Of a DNA stretch of 11,506 nt, positions 1 to 6,917 are shown piece after piece. The notes beneath the pieces were generated by a model. It searched no databases. It had not been told where the DNA came from and saw only the letters and a list, made by a program, of their open reading frames with translations. Within the stretch, counting starts at the first letter, position 1, and each line of letters starts with the position of its first letter. Position numbers and translations under genes: made by a program. Source of the stretch: Planctomycetota bacterium (GTDB lineage: Bacteria; Planctomycetota; Planctomycetia; Isosphaerales; Isosphaeraceae); NCBI GenBank assembly GCA_021818605.1, contig JAKAUH010000712.1, forward strand, positions 493 to 11,998. Direction: 5' to 3'.

Positions 1-935
1 AATGCCCGCGATGGATAGACGTGGGTGTAGAAGTCGTGCCCACCTCCCTTGCTCCACTGGTCGGTCGCCCGGAACTGGTCCCAGACGTATTTCAGGCAGT
101 CGGTCGCGATCGGGCTATCGAACTGCCCGGCGTTGTACAGCGTGGCCACCGCCGCCGCCGAGATCGGCAGCCGGGCCGCGCCGCGGGAGAGCAGCGAGTA
201 GCAGATCCCTCCCTCGGGCGTCCGGCATTTCTCCAGGTAGTCCGCCGCCGCGTCGATGACGGCCTTCGGGACGAGGAACCCGGCGTTGTGCGCGGCCCGG
301 AGGGCCTGGACCTGCGTCACGGTCACCGACCCTTCGTCGCCGGTCCCGGGGGTGTAGGTCCATCCCCCCGCGCTGCTCTGGCCCTGGCTGGTCAACGTCA
401 CCGCCTTGCGGATCGCGTCGGCGACCTGGCTGCGGAGCGATGCCTTGGTGATCATGCCATAGACGGAGGCCAGGAAGAGCAGGGCGAAGCCATGCCCGTG
501 CATCGGCTGACCGTTGTCCTGCCCCGGCCCGGTGATGAGCCCCGTCGGCGTGCTGCACCGGACGAGGAACTCGACGGCGCCCTGGACGGTTTTCGAATAC
601 TTGCCCCGTGTGGGCGAGTTCCCGTGCGCGAGGAGGGCCGTTCCGGCCAGCCCGGTCATCGCGACCGGGTAGGCCTGGCCGCCGCCGGTGATCCACGAGC
701 CGTCCTCGGCCTGGGTGCGGGCCAGGTAGCCCAGCCCCTTGATCACCGCGCGAAGCGTCTCCGGCGTCACATGCCTGGGGAGGACCTGCTTCGCCTCCTG
801 GCAACGAGCCGTACCCGTGCCGGCCAGTTCGCCACCGGCCACGGCGGCAAGCCCGGCGCCGCAGCGCCTGAGGAAGTCGCGCCGGTCGACCTCGAATGTG
901 GGCGACCGGAAGAGAACGTGGTCGCCTGGAATCAT
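1..935 (-). CDS. Tat-exported prenyltransferase/squalene-cyclase-like alpha/alpha-toroid protein (C-terminus beyond left edge)
   Basis: The reading frame is open from an ATG at 935 to the window edge, giving 311 codons and no stop, so the C-terminus is missing. Residues 17-24 (DRRDFLRR) form a twin-arginine motif followed by a short hydrophobic stretch (C25 to about A35), so export by the Tat route is likely. Toroid-type repeats are visible: TQAEDGSW at 74-81 matches the QW motif of squalene-cyclase/prenyltransferase barrels, and weaker versions lie at GGW (190-192) and PEGGICY (240-246). Exported planctomycete proteins of this type are usually annotated as prenyltransferase/squalene oxidase repeat proteins; the visible part has no DXDD cyclase motif, so a binding or scaffold role is as likely as catalysis. 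The start follows a GAGGT Shine-Dalgarno 5 bases upstream and overlaps the stop of the SIMPL gene in an ATGA junction. It is the last visible gene of the operon. Substrate is unknown. Confidence 0.85.
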   Translation of the reverse strand, partial: MIPGDHVLFRSPTFEVDRRDFLRRCGAGLAAVAGGELAGTGTARCQEAKQVLPRHVTPETLRAVIKGLGYLARTQAEDGSWITGGGQAYPVAMTGLAGTALLAHGNSPTRGKYSKTVQGAVEFLVRCSTPTGLITGPGQDNGQPMHGHGFALLFLASVYGMITKASLRSQVADAIRKAVTLTSQGQSSAGGWTYTPGTGDEGSVTVTQVQALRAAHNAGFLVPKAVIDAAADYLEKCRTPEGGICYSLLSRGAARLPISAAAVATLYNAGQFDSPIATDCLKYVWDQFRATDQWSKGGGHDFYTHVYPSRA

Positions 936-1828
936 TCCGCACCTCGCTTCACGACCTTCGATGGCCCGGCCAGCTCGAACCGCACCTGGAGCTCGACCCG
1001 AACGGGGATCTCCTGGAAGCGCGAGACCTCGATCCGCTTGCGAGGGACCTCCTCGTCGGTCCCGCCGGACGACATTTCGTAGTAGTAGTAAGGTGTGTTC
1101 GGGCTGGGCGCCTTGTCGCCGGGCACCACGAGCTCGCGGATTCCCGCGACGCGGCCGAGCTCGACGCCGCTGAGCTTGGCCAGCCGGCCGGCCTTGGCGC
1201 GAGCGTTGGCGATCGCGTCGCCGTAGGCTTTCTCCTCGAGCGCGTCAAAATCGTCGAGGATGAATCGGACCAGCCGGGTTCCCTGGTTGTACCGGTAGTA
1301 ATAGTACGGCATGCCGTCGGACCCGCCGCCGATCTTCCCGCCGGCGTCCTGCGCGACGTCCAGCAGCCTGGCCACAAGCTGGAGCAGAGCCTCCTCGTCG
1401 AGGGAGCGGATGTTCGAGACGCTGACCACCAGCTTCCGCTTGAGCTGGACCTCCACCTTGCTCTTCCGCGCGGGAGGCATGTCCATGTAGTACGGGTTGT
1501 ACGCCTGACCCTTCTGATCGACGACCAGACCGCGTTCCTCGACCGCGACGTTCTTCATCTTGAGCGTGGCGAAGGCATCGTGAAGCCGCTTTCTGGCATC
1601 GCGGTATTTCACGATGGCATCGGCGCTCAGCTCCGACGAGGCCGAGACCTCCAGGTCGATCTCCATCCGGTTCGGTTTGGCTGCGGCGGTGCCCTTGCCA
1701 ACGACGGCGAAGCCCTGGATATTCGCCTGTGAGCCATCGGCCATCTGTCCCCTGGCCGGGTGCGCAGCGGCGACGAGCACCATCGCTGCCGCGAAAGCGA
1801 ACATGACCGCGACTTTCGACCTCCTCAT
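932..1828 (-). CDS. Exported SIMPL-domain (DUF541) protein
   Basis: The product has 298 residues. Residues 1-28 are a signal peptide (basic MRRSK, then an Ala/Val/Met core, likely cleavage around ARG-Q). The rest fits the SIMPL/DUF541 family: an opening strand (GFAVVGKGTAAAKPNRMEIDLEV, about 39-61) and the typical segment at 200-232, KAYGDAIANARAKAGRLAKL followed by SGVELGRVAGIRE. SIMPL proteins are periplasmic or surface proteins of poorly known biochemistry. Odd features are tyrosine runs after proline at 175-178 and 247-250, and a shorter NPYY at 111-114. The ATG at 1828 overlaps the upstream stop by four bases and has an AGGGGGAG Shine-Dalgarno just before it; its own stop overlaps the next start. 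Translational coupling on both sides is therefore likely. Family call is firm, function is not. Confidence 0.9.
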   Translation of the reverse strand: MRRSKVAVMFAFAAAMVLVAAAHPARGQMADGSQANIQGFAVVGKGTAAAKPNRMEIDLEVSASSELSADAIVKYRDARKRLHDAFATLKMKNVAVEERGLVVDQKGQAYNPYYMDMPPARKSKVEVQLKRKLVVSVSNIRSLDEEALLQLVARLLDVAQDAGGKIGGGSDGMPYYYYRYNQGTRLVRFILDDFDALEEKAYGDAIANARAKAGRLAKLSGVELGRVAGIRELVVPGDKAPSPNTPYYYYEMSSGGTDEEVPRKRIEVSRFQEIPVRVELQVRFELAGPSKVVKRGAE

Positions 1829-3927
1829 TCGCTCCCCCTGTTCTTCGATGCCGACGTGGCGGTGCGGGCCATTCCGTCGGCCCCGCCCGGTTTTCGCGGA
1901 TAGGCCGAGATCGTCTGATTGCTGATCGCCAGGAGCCAGCGGTCGGTGAGGATCAGGTCTCCTCCCTCCGAGCCGGTGTCCTGCCCGCGGAAAATCCGCC
2001 GGATTCGTCCCGTTTGCGGATCGATCTCGAAGATGCCGCGAGGCGTGAACTGCCAGAGGCCGTCGTGGCGCACGAGCAGGCGCCCGTCGTGGCTGCCCCC
2101 CGGCAGCGGCGCCGTCCAGCGGAGCGAGCGGGTCCGGAGATCGAGGGCGCCGAGTTCCGGGCCGGCGAGGTACACGGTCGCGTCATCGACCCCGATGACG
2201 CGCGTCGATTTGGCGATCGGACGGTCCCACGCGACCTTCATCCGGTCCGGGTCGATCGCGCAGATGCGATCGGACTTGACTCCCTTGATGAGGATCGTGT
2301 CGCCGACTTGCAGCGGGGTGCTCTCGGCCGTGCTCGGGGCCTGCTGTGGCATCCCGTCGAAGAAAATCATGAAGCGGCCCGACGACTGGACGGGGTCGGT
2401 CGGATAGCCGTAGCCCCAGTCCACCGTGCCGGACTCGGCGTCCAGCCGGACGAGGATGCCGTTGTGCGTATCGACGTAGATCGAGCCCGCGCGGTAGACC
2501 AGCCGTGGCTGAACCGATGCCTGGGGTGCGTAGTAATAGTAATACGGGTTGCTCTCGCGGAAGATTCCGACTTCCGTCTTCCAGAGCAGTTTGCCGTCGT
2601 GGGGCCGGATCGCCAGGACGTACTGGCGGGGCTGACCATCCTGGCCGGGGCCCGTCGAGGACGACGACTTCCCCGCGACGTAAAGGGTGCCATGCGCCAG
2701 CATCGGCAGACCCACGAAATCCATCCCCGCGTAATCGGGCAGGTCAGACGATTGCCAGATCACGTCGCCGTTTTCGGCGCGGCGGCAGACGAGGCCGAAC
2801 TCGGCCCGGAAGTTGGGGCCGTTGACGTCGCGGCCGAGGGCCCACACCCGTCCGGGCGCCGCGAGGATCGCGAACCGCTTCGTGTCCGCCACCTGGAACT
2901 GGCCCTGCATCGTGGCCTTCTCCAGGTTGTGGAACGACGCGGAGCGCCAGAGCATCTTGCCGCTGACCAGGTCGACGGCGAACAGATGCCCGAGGTAGTT
3001 CGCGAAGAGCAACTGCCCCTCGACCGTCACGGCGGGTACGGCTCCGCTGTACGAGGTTTTCTCCCACTGAGAGAGTTCCAGGGGCGTCATTCCGGCGGTG
3101 ACCGAGGCGCCGAATCGCACCTGCCAGGCCGCGGGCACCGTGCCCGCGAGGTCGGGCGCCGAGCCGTCGCTCCCCGAGCTCGACTGGTTCCTCTCCCGGC
3201 CTGCCGCGAGGCCGGAGACGATCCGCCTGAGGTGCTCGGCCGCCTTCGCCTTTCGCCCTCCGAGCGTGACGAGCTCGTCGGCGTATCGGTCGCCCGACCC
3301 GGCGCGGAGCGCCTCCAGCTCGGACCGTCGCCCGGCCCTCGCCAGCGCCAGCGCGGCCTTGACCGTCGTGAGCGCCGGTGACAACTCGGAGTCGGGGCGC
3401 TCCCGAAGGATGGCCAGCCAGCAGTCGCCGGCGCGGTCGAACTGCCCCTGCTCGAAATACAGGTCGCCCAGCCGGTCGGCCGCGTTATCCCCGACCGAGG
3501 TCAGGAAGTAGGAGGAATAAAGCCTCTCGAGCGTGGCCTGCTCGGCCGCTCCTTCCGCTTGATCCAGAAGCTTCTTCGCGTCGGCGTCGTAGAAGAGCCG
3601 GTAAGCCGCTTGCCCCGCGGGCGAAAGCGCGGAGAGCACCGCGCGCCGCTTGTGGGCGACCGGGACGATGAAACCGTTCTGGCCGTCCACGAAACGGGCC
3701 GCCTGCGCCTCCGGGACCCCGTACAGCGCCTTCGTCGCCCGCTCCCAGGCGCCCCGCCGCGCGAACCGCTCGAAGTCGTCGAACGCCTCCTTCGTCTCGC
3801 TCGAGGCCGGAGGCATCTGCAAGGGCCGGTCGGGCCGATCGTTCGAAAGCTTGTCGGCCTCGGGGTCATCCGCCAGGGCGGCTCCCCAGAACGTCGCCAG
3901 GATCGCGAAGGCGATGGATAGGCGCAT
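1825..3927 (-). CDS. Exported PQQ-like beta-propeller protein with N-terminal helical (TPR-like) region
   Basis: The start is placed at the ATG at 3927 (700 aa) because it opens directly into a signal peptide, MRLSIAFAILATFWGAALA with cleavage before D20; the frame is open back to 4251, but that extension is not protein-like and spans the likely promoter. A GTG immediately upstream (3930) is an alternative. Residues 45-240 are helical with one TPR-like unit around 150-180 (GDLYFEQGQFDRA). Residues 265-680 carry beta-propeller repeats of the PQQ/BamB type, for example LFAVDLVSGKMLWR (315-328), LAIRPHDGKLLWK (438-450), LVRLDAESGTVDW (492-504) and LGALDLRTRSLRW (592-604). Such propellers in planctomycetes act as binding platforms outside the cytoplasm; no PQQ-dehydrogenase catalytic domain is seen, so binding of PQQ itself is not supported. 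A run of five tyrosines lies at 462-466. First gene of the three-gene operon. Confidence 0.88.
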   Translation of the reverse strand: MRLSIAFAILATFWGAALADDPEADKLSNDRPDRPLQMPPASSETKEAFDDFERFARRGAWERATKALYGVPEAQAARFVDGQNGFIVPVAHKRRAVLSALSPAGQAAYRLFYDADAKKLLDQAEGAAEQATLERLYSSYFLTSVGDNAADRLGDLYFEQGQFDRAGDCWLAILRERPDSELSPALTTVKAALALARAGRRSELEALRAGSGDRYADELVTLGGRKAKAAEHLRRIVSGLAAGRERNQSSSGSDGSAPDLAGTVPAAWQVRFGASVTAGMTPLELSQWEKTSYSGAVPAVTVEGQLLFANYLGHLFAVDLVSGKMLWRSASFHNLEKATMQGQFQVADTKRFAILAAPGRVWALGRDVNGPNFRAEFGLVCRRAENGDVIWQSSDLPDYAGMDFVGLPMLAHGTLYVAGKSSSSTGPGQDGQPRQYVLAIRPHDGKLLWKTEVGIFRESNPYYYYYAPQASVQPRLVYRAGSIYVDTHNGILVRLDAESGTVDWGYGYPTDPVQSSGRFMIFFDGMPQQAPSTAESTPLQVGDTILIKGVKSDRICAIDPDRMKVAWDRPIAKSTRVIGVDDATVYLAGPELGALDLRTRSLRWTAPLPGGSHDGRLLVRHDGLWQFTPRGIFEIDPQTGRIRRIFRGQDTGSEGGDLILTDRWLLAISNQTISAYPRKPGGADGMARTATSASKNRGSE

Positions 3928-4019
3928 CACGAGTGAATGACCTGCTGACCCATTTGGCCGGTCCTGGTTCCCCGCCGTCCCTTCCCATCGGTCGTCGCGG
4001 GCTGTCGAGAGGTCATACA

Positions 4020-4048
4020 TTTGTAATCGCTCCCGCGCCGCGCTGCAA
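4020..4048 (-). promoter_or_regulatory. Candidate sigma70-type promoter for the propeller-SIMPL-toroid operon
   Basis: On the minus strand TTGCAG (forward 4043-4048) is followed after 17 bases by TACAAA (forward 4020-4025). The -10 hexamer matches four of six consensus bases and the spacing is ideal. Initiation would fall near 4013, leaving a leader of about 85 bases before the ATG at 3927. This also argues against starting the propeller gene further upstream. Hexamer match only; planctomycete sigma consensus is assumed. Confidence 0.4.
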
Positions 4049-4235
4049 ACAAAAACTGTCCGAAATCCGAAGGTTTTCGACGGAGCACGCGTATCGTGAC
4101 TTGCATCGGACACGTAAGAGCCGTTCGCTCCGGGGCTCGCCGCCTGGCGGGTTCCTCCATTCGGCTTGACCGCGTCGGCCCCGAGTGATTCGCGGGAATC
4201 CAGGAATTGTTGGATATCGGTTGGGTGCGGCGGGC

Positions 4236-4241
4236 TATGAT
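4236..4241 (+). promoter_or_regulatory. Possible -10 element upstream of the Gfo/Idh/MocA gene
   Basis: TATGAT matches five of six bases of TATAAT and lies 110 bases before the start codon. The nearest -35-like hexamers are poorly spaced (TTGGAT at 4210-4215 is 20 bases away, TTGTTG at 4207-4212 is 23), so the call is weak. Confidence 0.22.
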
Positions 4242-4333
4242 GGCGCCACATTTGGGTCGAGGTCCTCGCGATCGGCGATCACGACAGGATTGGCGGACCC
4301 GACTTCACCTGGCGCGCGACCGGACAGCGACCC

Positions 4334-4344
4334 GGAGAGGAGAG
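4334..4344 (+). promoter_or_regulatory. Strong Shine-Dalgarno site that fixes the oxidoreductase start
   Basis: The purine run GGAGAGGAGAG has its AGGAG core at 4338-4342, eight bases before the ATG at 4351. No comparable site precedes the upstream in-frame ATGs from 4207, which supports 4351 and places the twin-arginine motif at the N-terminus. Confidence 0.75.
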
Positions 4345-4350
4345 AAGATC

Positions 4351-5661
4351 ATGAGGCTCGATCGTCGACGATTCCTGACCGCTGGGACGGGAACCATCGC
4401 CGCCGGTGTACTCTCGGAGACAGCCGCCCGGGCGATGTCCGGGGCCCGGCCGGGGCCGAACGATGCGATCCACACCGCGCTCATCGGCGCGGGAGGCCGG
4501 GGCTCTTACCTGCTGGGACTGGTGCTGAAGAACCCGGGCGTCGTGGTCCCCACCGTCTGCGACGTGAACTCCCGAAATCGCGCCCGCGCGGTTTCGGTCG
4601 TCGAGAAGGCCAAGGGGAGGGCCCCTCGCGCCGAGGAGGACTTCCGCCGCGTGCTCGACGACCCCGCGATCGACGCGGTCAAGATCGCGACACCGCACCA
4701 CTGGCACTCGCCGATCGCGGTCCGGGCGCTCGAGGCGGGCAAGCACGTCTACGTCGAGAAGCCCGCGTCACACGTCTTCCAGGAGGGCCGCCGGCTGGTC
4801 GAGGCGGCGCGGAAGGCCGGCAAGGTGGTCCAGCACGGCACGCAGATGCGCTCGAGCCCCCTCACCGCCGAGGCGGCCAGGGTGCTGAAGAGCGGCGTCC
4901 TGGGCGAGATCGTGATGACCAAGGCCTTCGGGGTCGAGGCGCGCGGCAACCATCCCCAGCCGGTTCCCGACGAACCGCCGCCCGAGTATCTGGATTACAA
5001 CATGTGGCTCGGGCCGGCTCCCGAACGGCCTTATAACCCCGGCCGCATCCGGCGCTGGCATGCGTTCCACGACTATGGCAACGGCGAGATCGGCGACGAC
5101 GGCATCCACGACATCGACCTCGCCCGCTGGGGCCTGGGGGTCACCACGCACCCGGTTCGAATCTTCGCCCACGGCAGCCGCGTGAAGCTCAGGGGCGAGA
5201 GCGAGTATCCCGACAACATGGTGGTCGTCTTCGAATACGACGGGGGCAAGTCGCTCATCTACGAGAACCGGAACTTCGCCCCCTACGGCGAGCGCGGGTT
5301 CGATAACGCGAACGTGTTCTACGGCACCGAGGGTTACATGGTCTTCTCGCGCCGGGGGGCCTTCCAGACCTACCTCGGGGCGAGGGAGGAACAGGGCCCA
5401 GGCGGGCGCGGCGGCGCCGGCAACGAGCAGCACGTCGCCAACTTCTTCGACACGATCCGCTCGGGCGGAGCCGGTACGAACAACGCCGATGCCGAGGTGG
5501 CTCACCTCACCTGCGCCCTGGCTCACCTGGGCGAGATTGCCTATCGGACCGGCCGCGCGCTCCACTTCGACCCGAAGAACGAGACGATCCTCGGCGACGA
5601 GGACGCCAACGCCAGGCTCACCAAGACGTATCGCGCGCCCTGGGGCTTCGACCGATCCTGA
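4351..5661 (+). CDS. Tat-exported Gfo/Idh/MocA family oxidoreductase
   Basis: The product has 436 residues. A twin-arginine leader (DRRRFLTAG at 4-12, then a small-residue core to about A28) predicts folded export with bound cofactor. The Rossmann loop IGAGGRG is at 45-51, with an acidic residue (D71) at the end of the second strand, and the family's EKP motif is at 136-138 (VYVEKP), where the lysine is catalytic in characterised members. GDDGIHDIDLARW at 248-260 carries the conserved histidine (H253) of the C-terminal substrate domain. Family members oxidise or reduce sugars, inositols or their derivatives using NAD(P); planctomycetes have many exported paralogues with unknown substrates. 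The start is set by a strong Shine-Dalgarno. A stem-loop follows the stop, and the next gene in the same direction encodes a DapA-type aldolase, so a shared carbohydrate pathway is possible, though each gene appears to have its own promoter. Confidence 0.92.
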   Translation: MRLDRRRFLTAGTGTIAAGVLSETAARAMSGARPGPNDAIHTALIGAGGRGSYLLGLVLKNPGVVVPTVCDVNSRNRARAVSVVEKAKGRAPRAEEDFRRVLDDPAIDAVKIATPHHWHSPIAVRALEAGKHVYVEKPASHVFQEGRRLVEAARKAGKVVQHGTQMRSSPLTAEAARVLKSGVLGEIVMTKAFGVEARGNHPQPVPDEPPPEYLDYNMWLGPAPERPYNPGRIRRWHAFHDYGNGEIGDDGIHDIDLARWGLGVTTHPVRIFAHGSRVKLRGESEYPDNMVVVFEYDGGKSLIYENRNFAPYGERGFDNANVFYGTEGYMVFSRRGAFQTYLGAREEQGPGGRGGAGNEQHVANFFDTIRSGGAGTNNADAEVAHLTCALAHLGEIAYRTGRALHFDPKNETILGDEDANARLTKTYRAPWGFDRS

Positions 5662-5666
5662 GGCCC

Positions 5667-5689
5667 CGCCCTCGCGCCGCGCGAGGGTG
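5667..5689 (+). terminator. GC-rich stem-loop after the oxidoreductase gene, possible terminator
   Basis: A perfect 8-bp stem (CCCTCGCG at 5669-5676 with CGCGAGGG at 5680-5687) closes a 3-base loop and extends by a G-T wobble and a C-G pair to 5667/5689. It begins 6 bases after the stop codon. No T-run follows, so it may stop transcription only in part or protect the 3' end. Confidence 0.5.
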
Positions 5690-5778
5690 CCAGTATTCTC
5701 GACCAGTCGCTCCGGCCGGTCGCGACCGCTCCCGCGCGGGACACACGCGGTGGCGTGCCGCGGCCGGCAGTCGAACCG

Positions 5779-5807
5779 TTGTTGAATCCAGTCGGCCCGC
5801 TTACAAT
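5779..5807 (+). promoter_or_regulatory. Candidate promoter for the aldolase gene
   Basis: TTGTTG (5779-5784) and TACAAT (5802-5807, five of six bases of the -10 consensus) are 17 bases apart. Initiation near 5814 would give a leader of about 140 bases before the ATG at 5954. The site follows the stem-loop at 5667-5689, consistent with a separate transcription unit. The leader shows no riboswitch that can be recognised by eye. Confidence 0.45.
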
Positions 5808-5953
5808 ACCCTCTCGATCCCCGAGGAATGATCGCATCCGAGGCCGGCGCGAGGCCCAGCGGTTTGGCCGAACAGGGCAAGGGGCCGATCGGGTTGCCGC
5901 CGCCCTTCGGGCCTCCTCGCCGCACTCCCCAGACCCTCGCCTTAATCCGAGAC

Positions 5954-6853
5954 ATGACCATGCAATTCCACGGCATCATCCCGCCGGTCGCCACCCCGAT
6001 GAAGGACGACGAGGAGCTCGACCTTCCCCGTCTCCGATGGTTCATCGACCACCTGATCGGCAACGGGGTACACGGCGTCTTCGTCCTCGGCACCAATAGC
6101 GAGTTCTGCACGCTGGACGACCGCGAGAAGCAGGAGGTGATCGCGACCGCGGTGGCTCACGTGAACGGGCGCGTGCCCGTCCTCGCCGGCACTGGCGCCG
6201 AGTCGACGCGCGAGGTCATCCGCCTGACGAAGATGGCCGAGCGCGAGGGGGCCGATGGCGCCTCGATCATCACACCGTATTTCATCCTGCCGAACCAGCA
6301 GGAGATCTTCGACCACTACCGTCGGATCGCCGAGAGCACGCGCCTCCCGATCCTCCTGTACAACAATCCGGCGACGTGCGGCGGGGTGAAGATCGACGTC
6401 GGCACGCTGGCCCGCCTCGCCGAGATTCCCAACATCGTGGGCATCAAGGACAGCAGCGGCGACTTGCAGAACACGGCCGAGTATATCCGCGTCGCCCCGG
6501 ATCGGTTCAGCGTCATGATCGGCCGGGATACGCTCATCTTCTACGGTCTGATGGCGGGCGCCCGGGGAGCCGTGCCGGCCACCGGCAATGTCGCTCCGGC
6601 CCTGGTGGCGGAGATCTATAATCGCCACCGCGCGGGTGATCTCGCGGGGGCGAAGGCCGCCCAGGATCGATTGAGTCCGCTCCGCCTGGCACTGACCCTC
6701 AGCACCGTGCCCTCCGGCCTGAAGGCCGCCCTGCGGATGATCGGCCTGCCGATCGGCCCGTGCCGCTCGCCAGTCTCGGACCTGCCGAAGGACAAGGAAC
6801 CCCAGATGCGAGCGGCACTCCGGACGGCGGGGCTGCTGCCCTCCGATTCGTGA
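5954..6853 (+). CDS. DapA-superfamily (dihydrodipicolinate synthase/N-acetylneuraminate lyase type) aldolase or lyase, substrate unknown
   Basis: The product is 299 residues, the usual length for this TIM-barrel family. The Schiff-base lysine is K165 in VGIKDSSGD and the catalytic tyrosine is Y136 in LLYNNP. The carboxylate-binding loop, GTTGE in E. coli DapA, reads GTNSE here (46-50), and the DapA arginine five residues after the tyrosine (Arg138 in E. coli) is replaced by T141. These changes argue against lysine-pathway DHDPS and for a pyruvate-dependent aldolase or dehydratase acting on another oxo-acid or sugar acid. The ATG at 5954 is chosen because the family fold begins at FHGIIPPVATP; a second ATG at 5960 is equally possible, and the in-frame ATG at 5828 adds a non-conserved extension. 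No strong Shine-Dalgarno precedes any candidate. The protein has no signal peptide, so it is cytoplasmic, unlike the neighbouring exported oxidoreductase. Confidence 0.9.
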   Translation: MTMQFHGIIPPVATPMKDDEELDLPRLRWFIDHLIGNGVHGVFVLGTNSEFCTLDDREKQEVIATAVAHVNGRVPVLAGTGAESTREVIRLTKMAEREGADGASIITPYFILPNQQEIFDHYRRIAESTRLPILLYNNPATCGGVKIDVGTLARLAEIPNIVGIKDSSGDLQNTAEYIRVAPDRFSVMIGRDTLIFYGLMAGARGAVPATGNVAPALVAEIYNRHRAGDLAGAKAAQDRLSPLRLALTLSTVPSGLKAALRMIGLPIGPCRSPVSDLPKDKEPQMRAALRTAGLLPSDS

Positions 6854-6878
6854 CCCAGGACCGTGCGCGTGACGACGC

Positions 6879-6897
6879 TCGCGGCCGAACCCCGCGA
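6879..6897. terminator. Possible stem-loop between convergent genes
   Basis: TCGCGG (6879-6884) and CCGCGA (6892-6897) form a 6-bp stem with a 7-base loop in the gap between the convergent aldolase and leucine-rich-repeat genes. A second 6-bp stem, CCGGAG/CTCCGG (6908-6926), overlaps the repeat gene's stop codon. Neither has a T-run; a bidirectional terminator role is a weak inference from position. Confidence 0.3.
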
Positions 6898-6917
6898 ACG
6901 CCGATTTCCGGAGATCC

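Larger units (their letters stand above)
3928..4350. other. Divergent intergenic region between the propeller operon and the Gfo/Idh/MocA gene
   Basis: About 420 bases lie between two divergent starts. Open frames cross it in both directions as N-terminal extensions of the flanking genes, but their translations are Arg/Ser/Pro-rich with no protein-like pattern. The centre (about 4016-4095) is less G+C-rich and holds the minus-strand promoter candidate; a weak plus-strand -10-like site lies at 4236. No tRNA, repeat or small gene was seen. Confidence 0.6.

Noticed and set aside
115..942. A 275-codon minus-strand open frame over the toroid gene
   Set aside because: Arg/Gly/Pro-rich shadow; the frame starting at 935 gives a Tat leader and QW motifs instead.
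3928..4251. N-terminal extension of the propeller protein to 4251
   Set aside because: It would bury the signal peptide at residue 109 and crosses the likely promoter; the added sequence is not protein-like.
4207..4350. Upstream start for the oxidoreductase
   Set aside because: Would displace the twin-arginine leader from the N-terminus, and the strong Shine-Dalgarno is before 4351.
5828..5953. Upstream ATG for the aldolase
   Set aside because: The purine stretch abuts the ATG with no spacing and the 42 added residues precede the normal family start.
4768..6111. Long minus-strand open frame opposite the oxidoreductase and aldolase
   Set aside because: Antisense shadow typical of GC-rich genes; no domain pattern, and both sense genes are clear.
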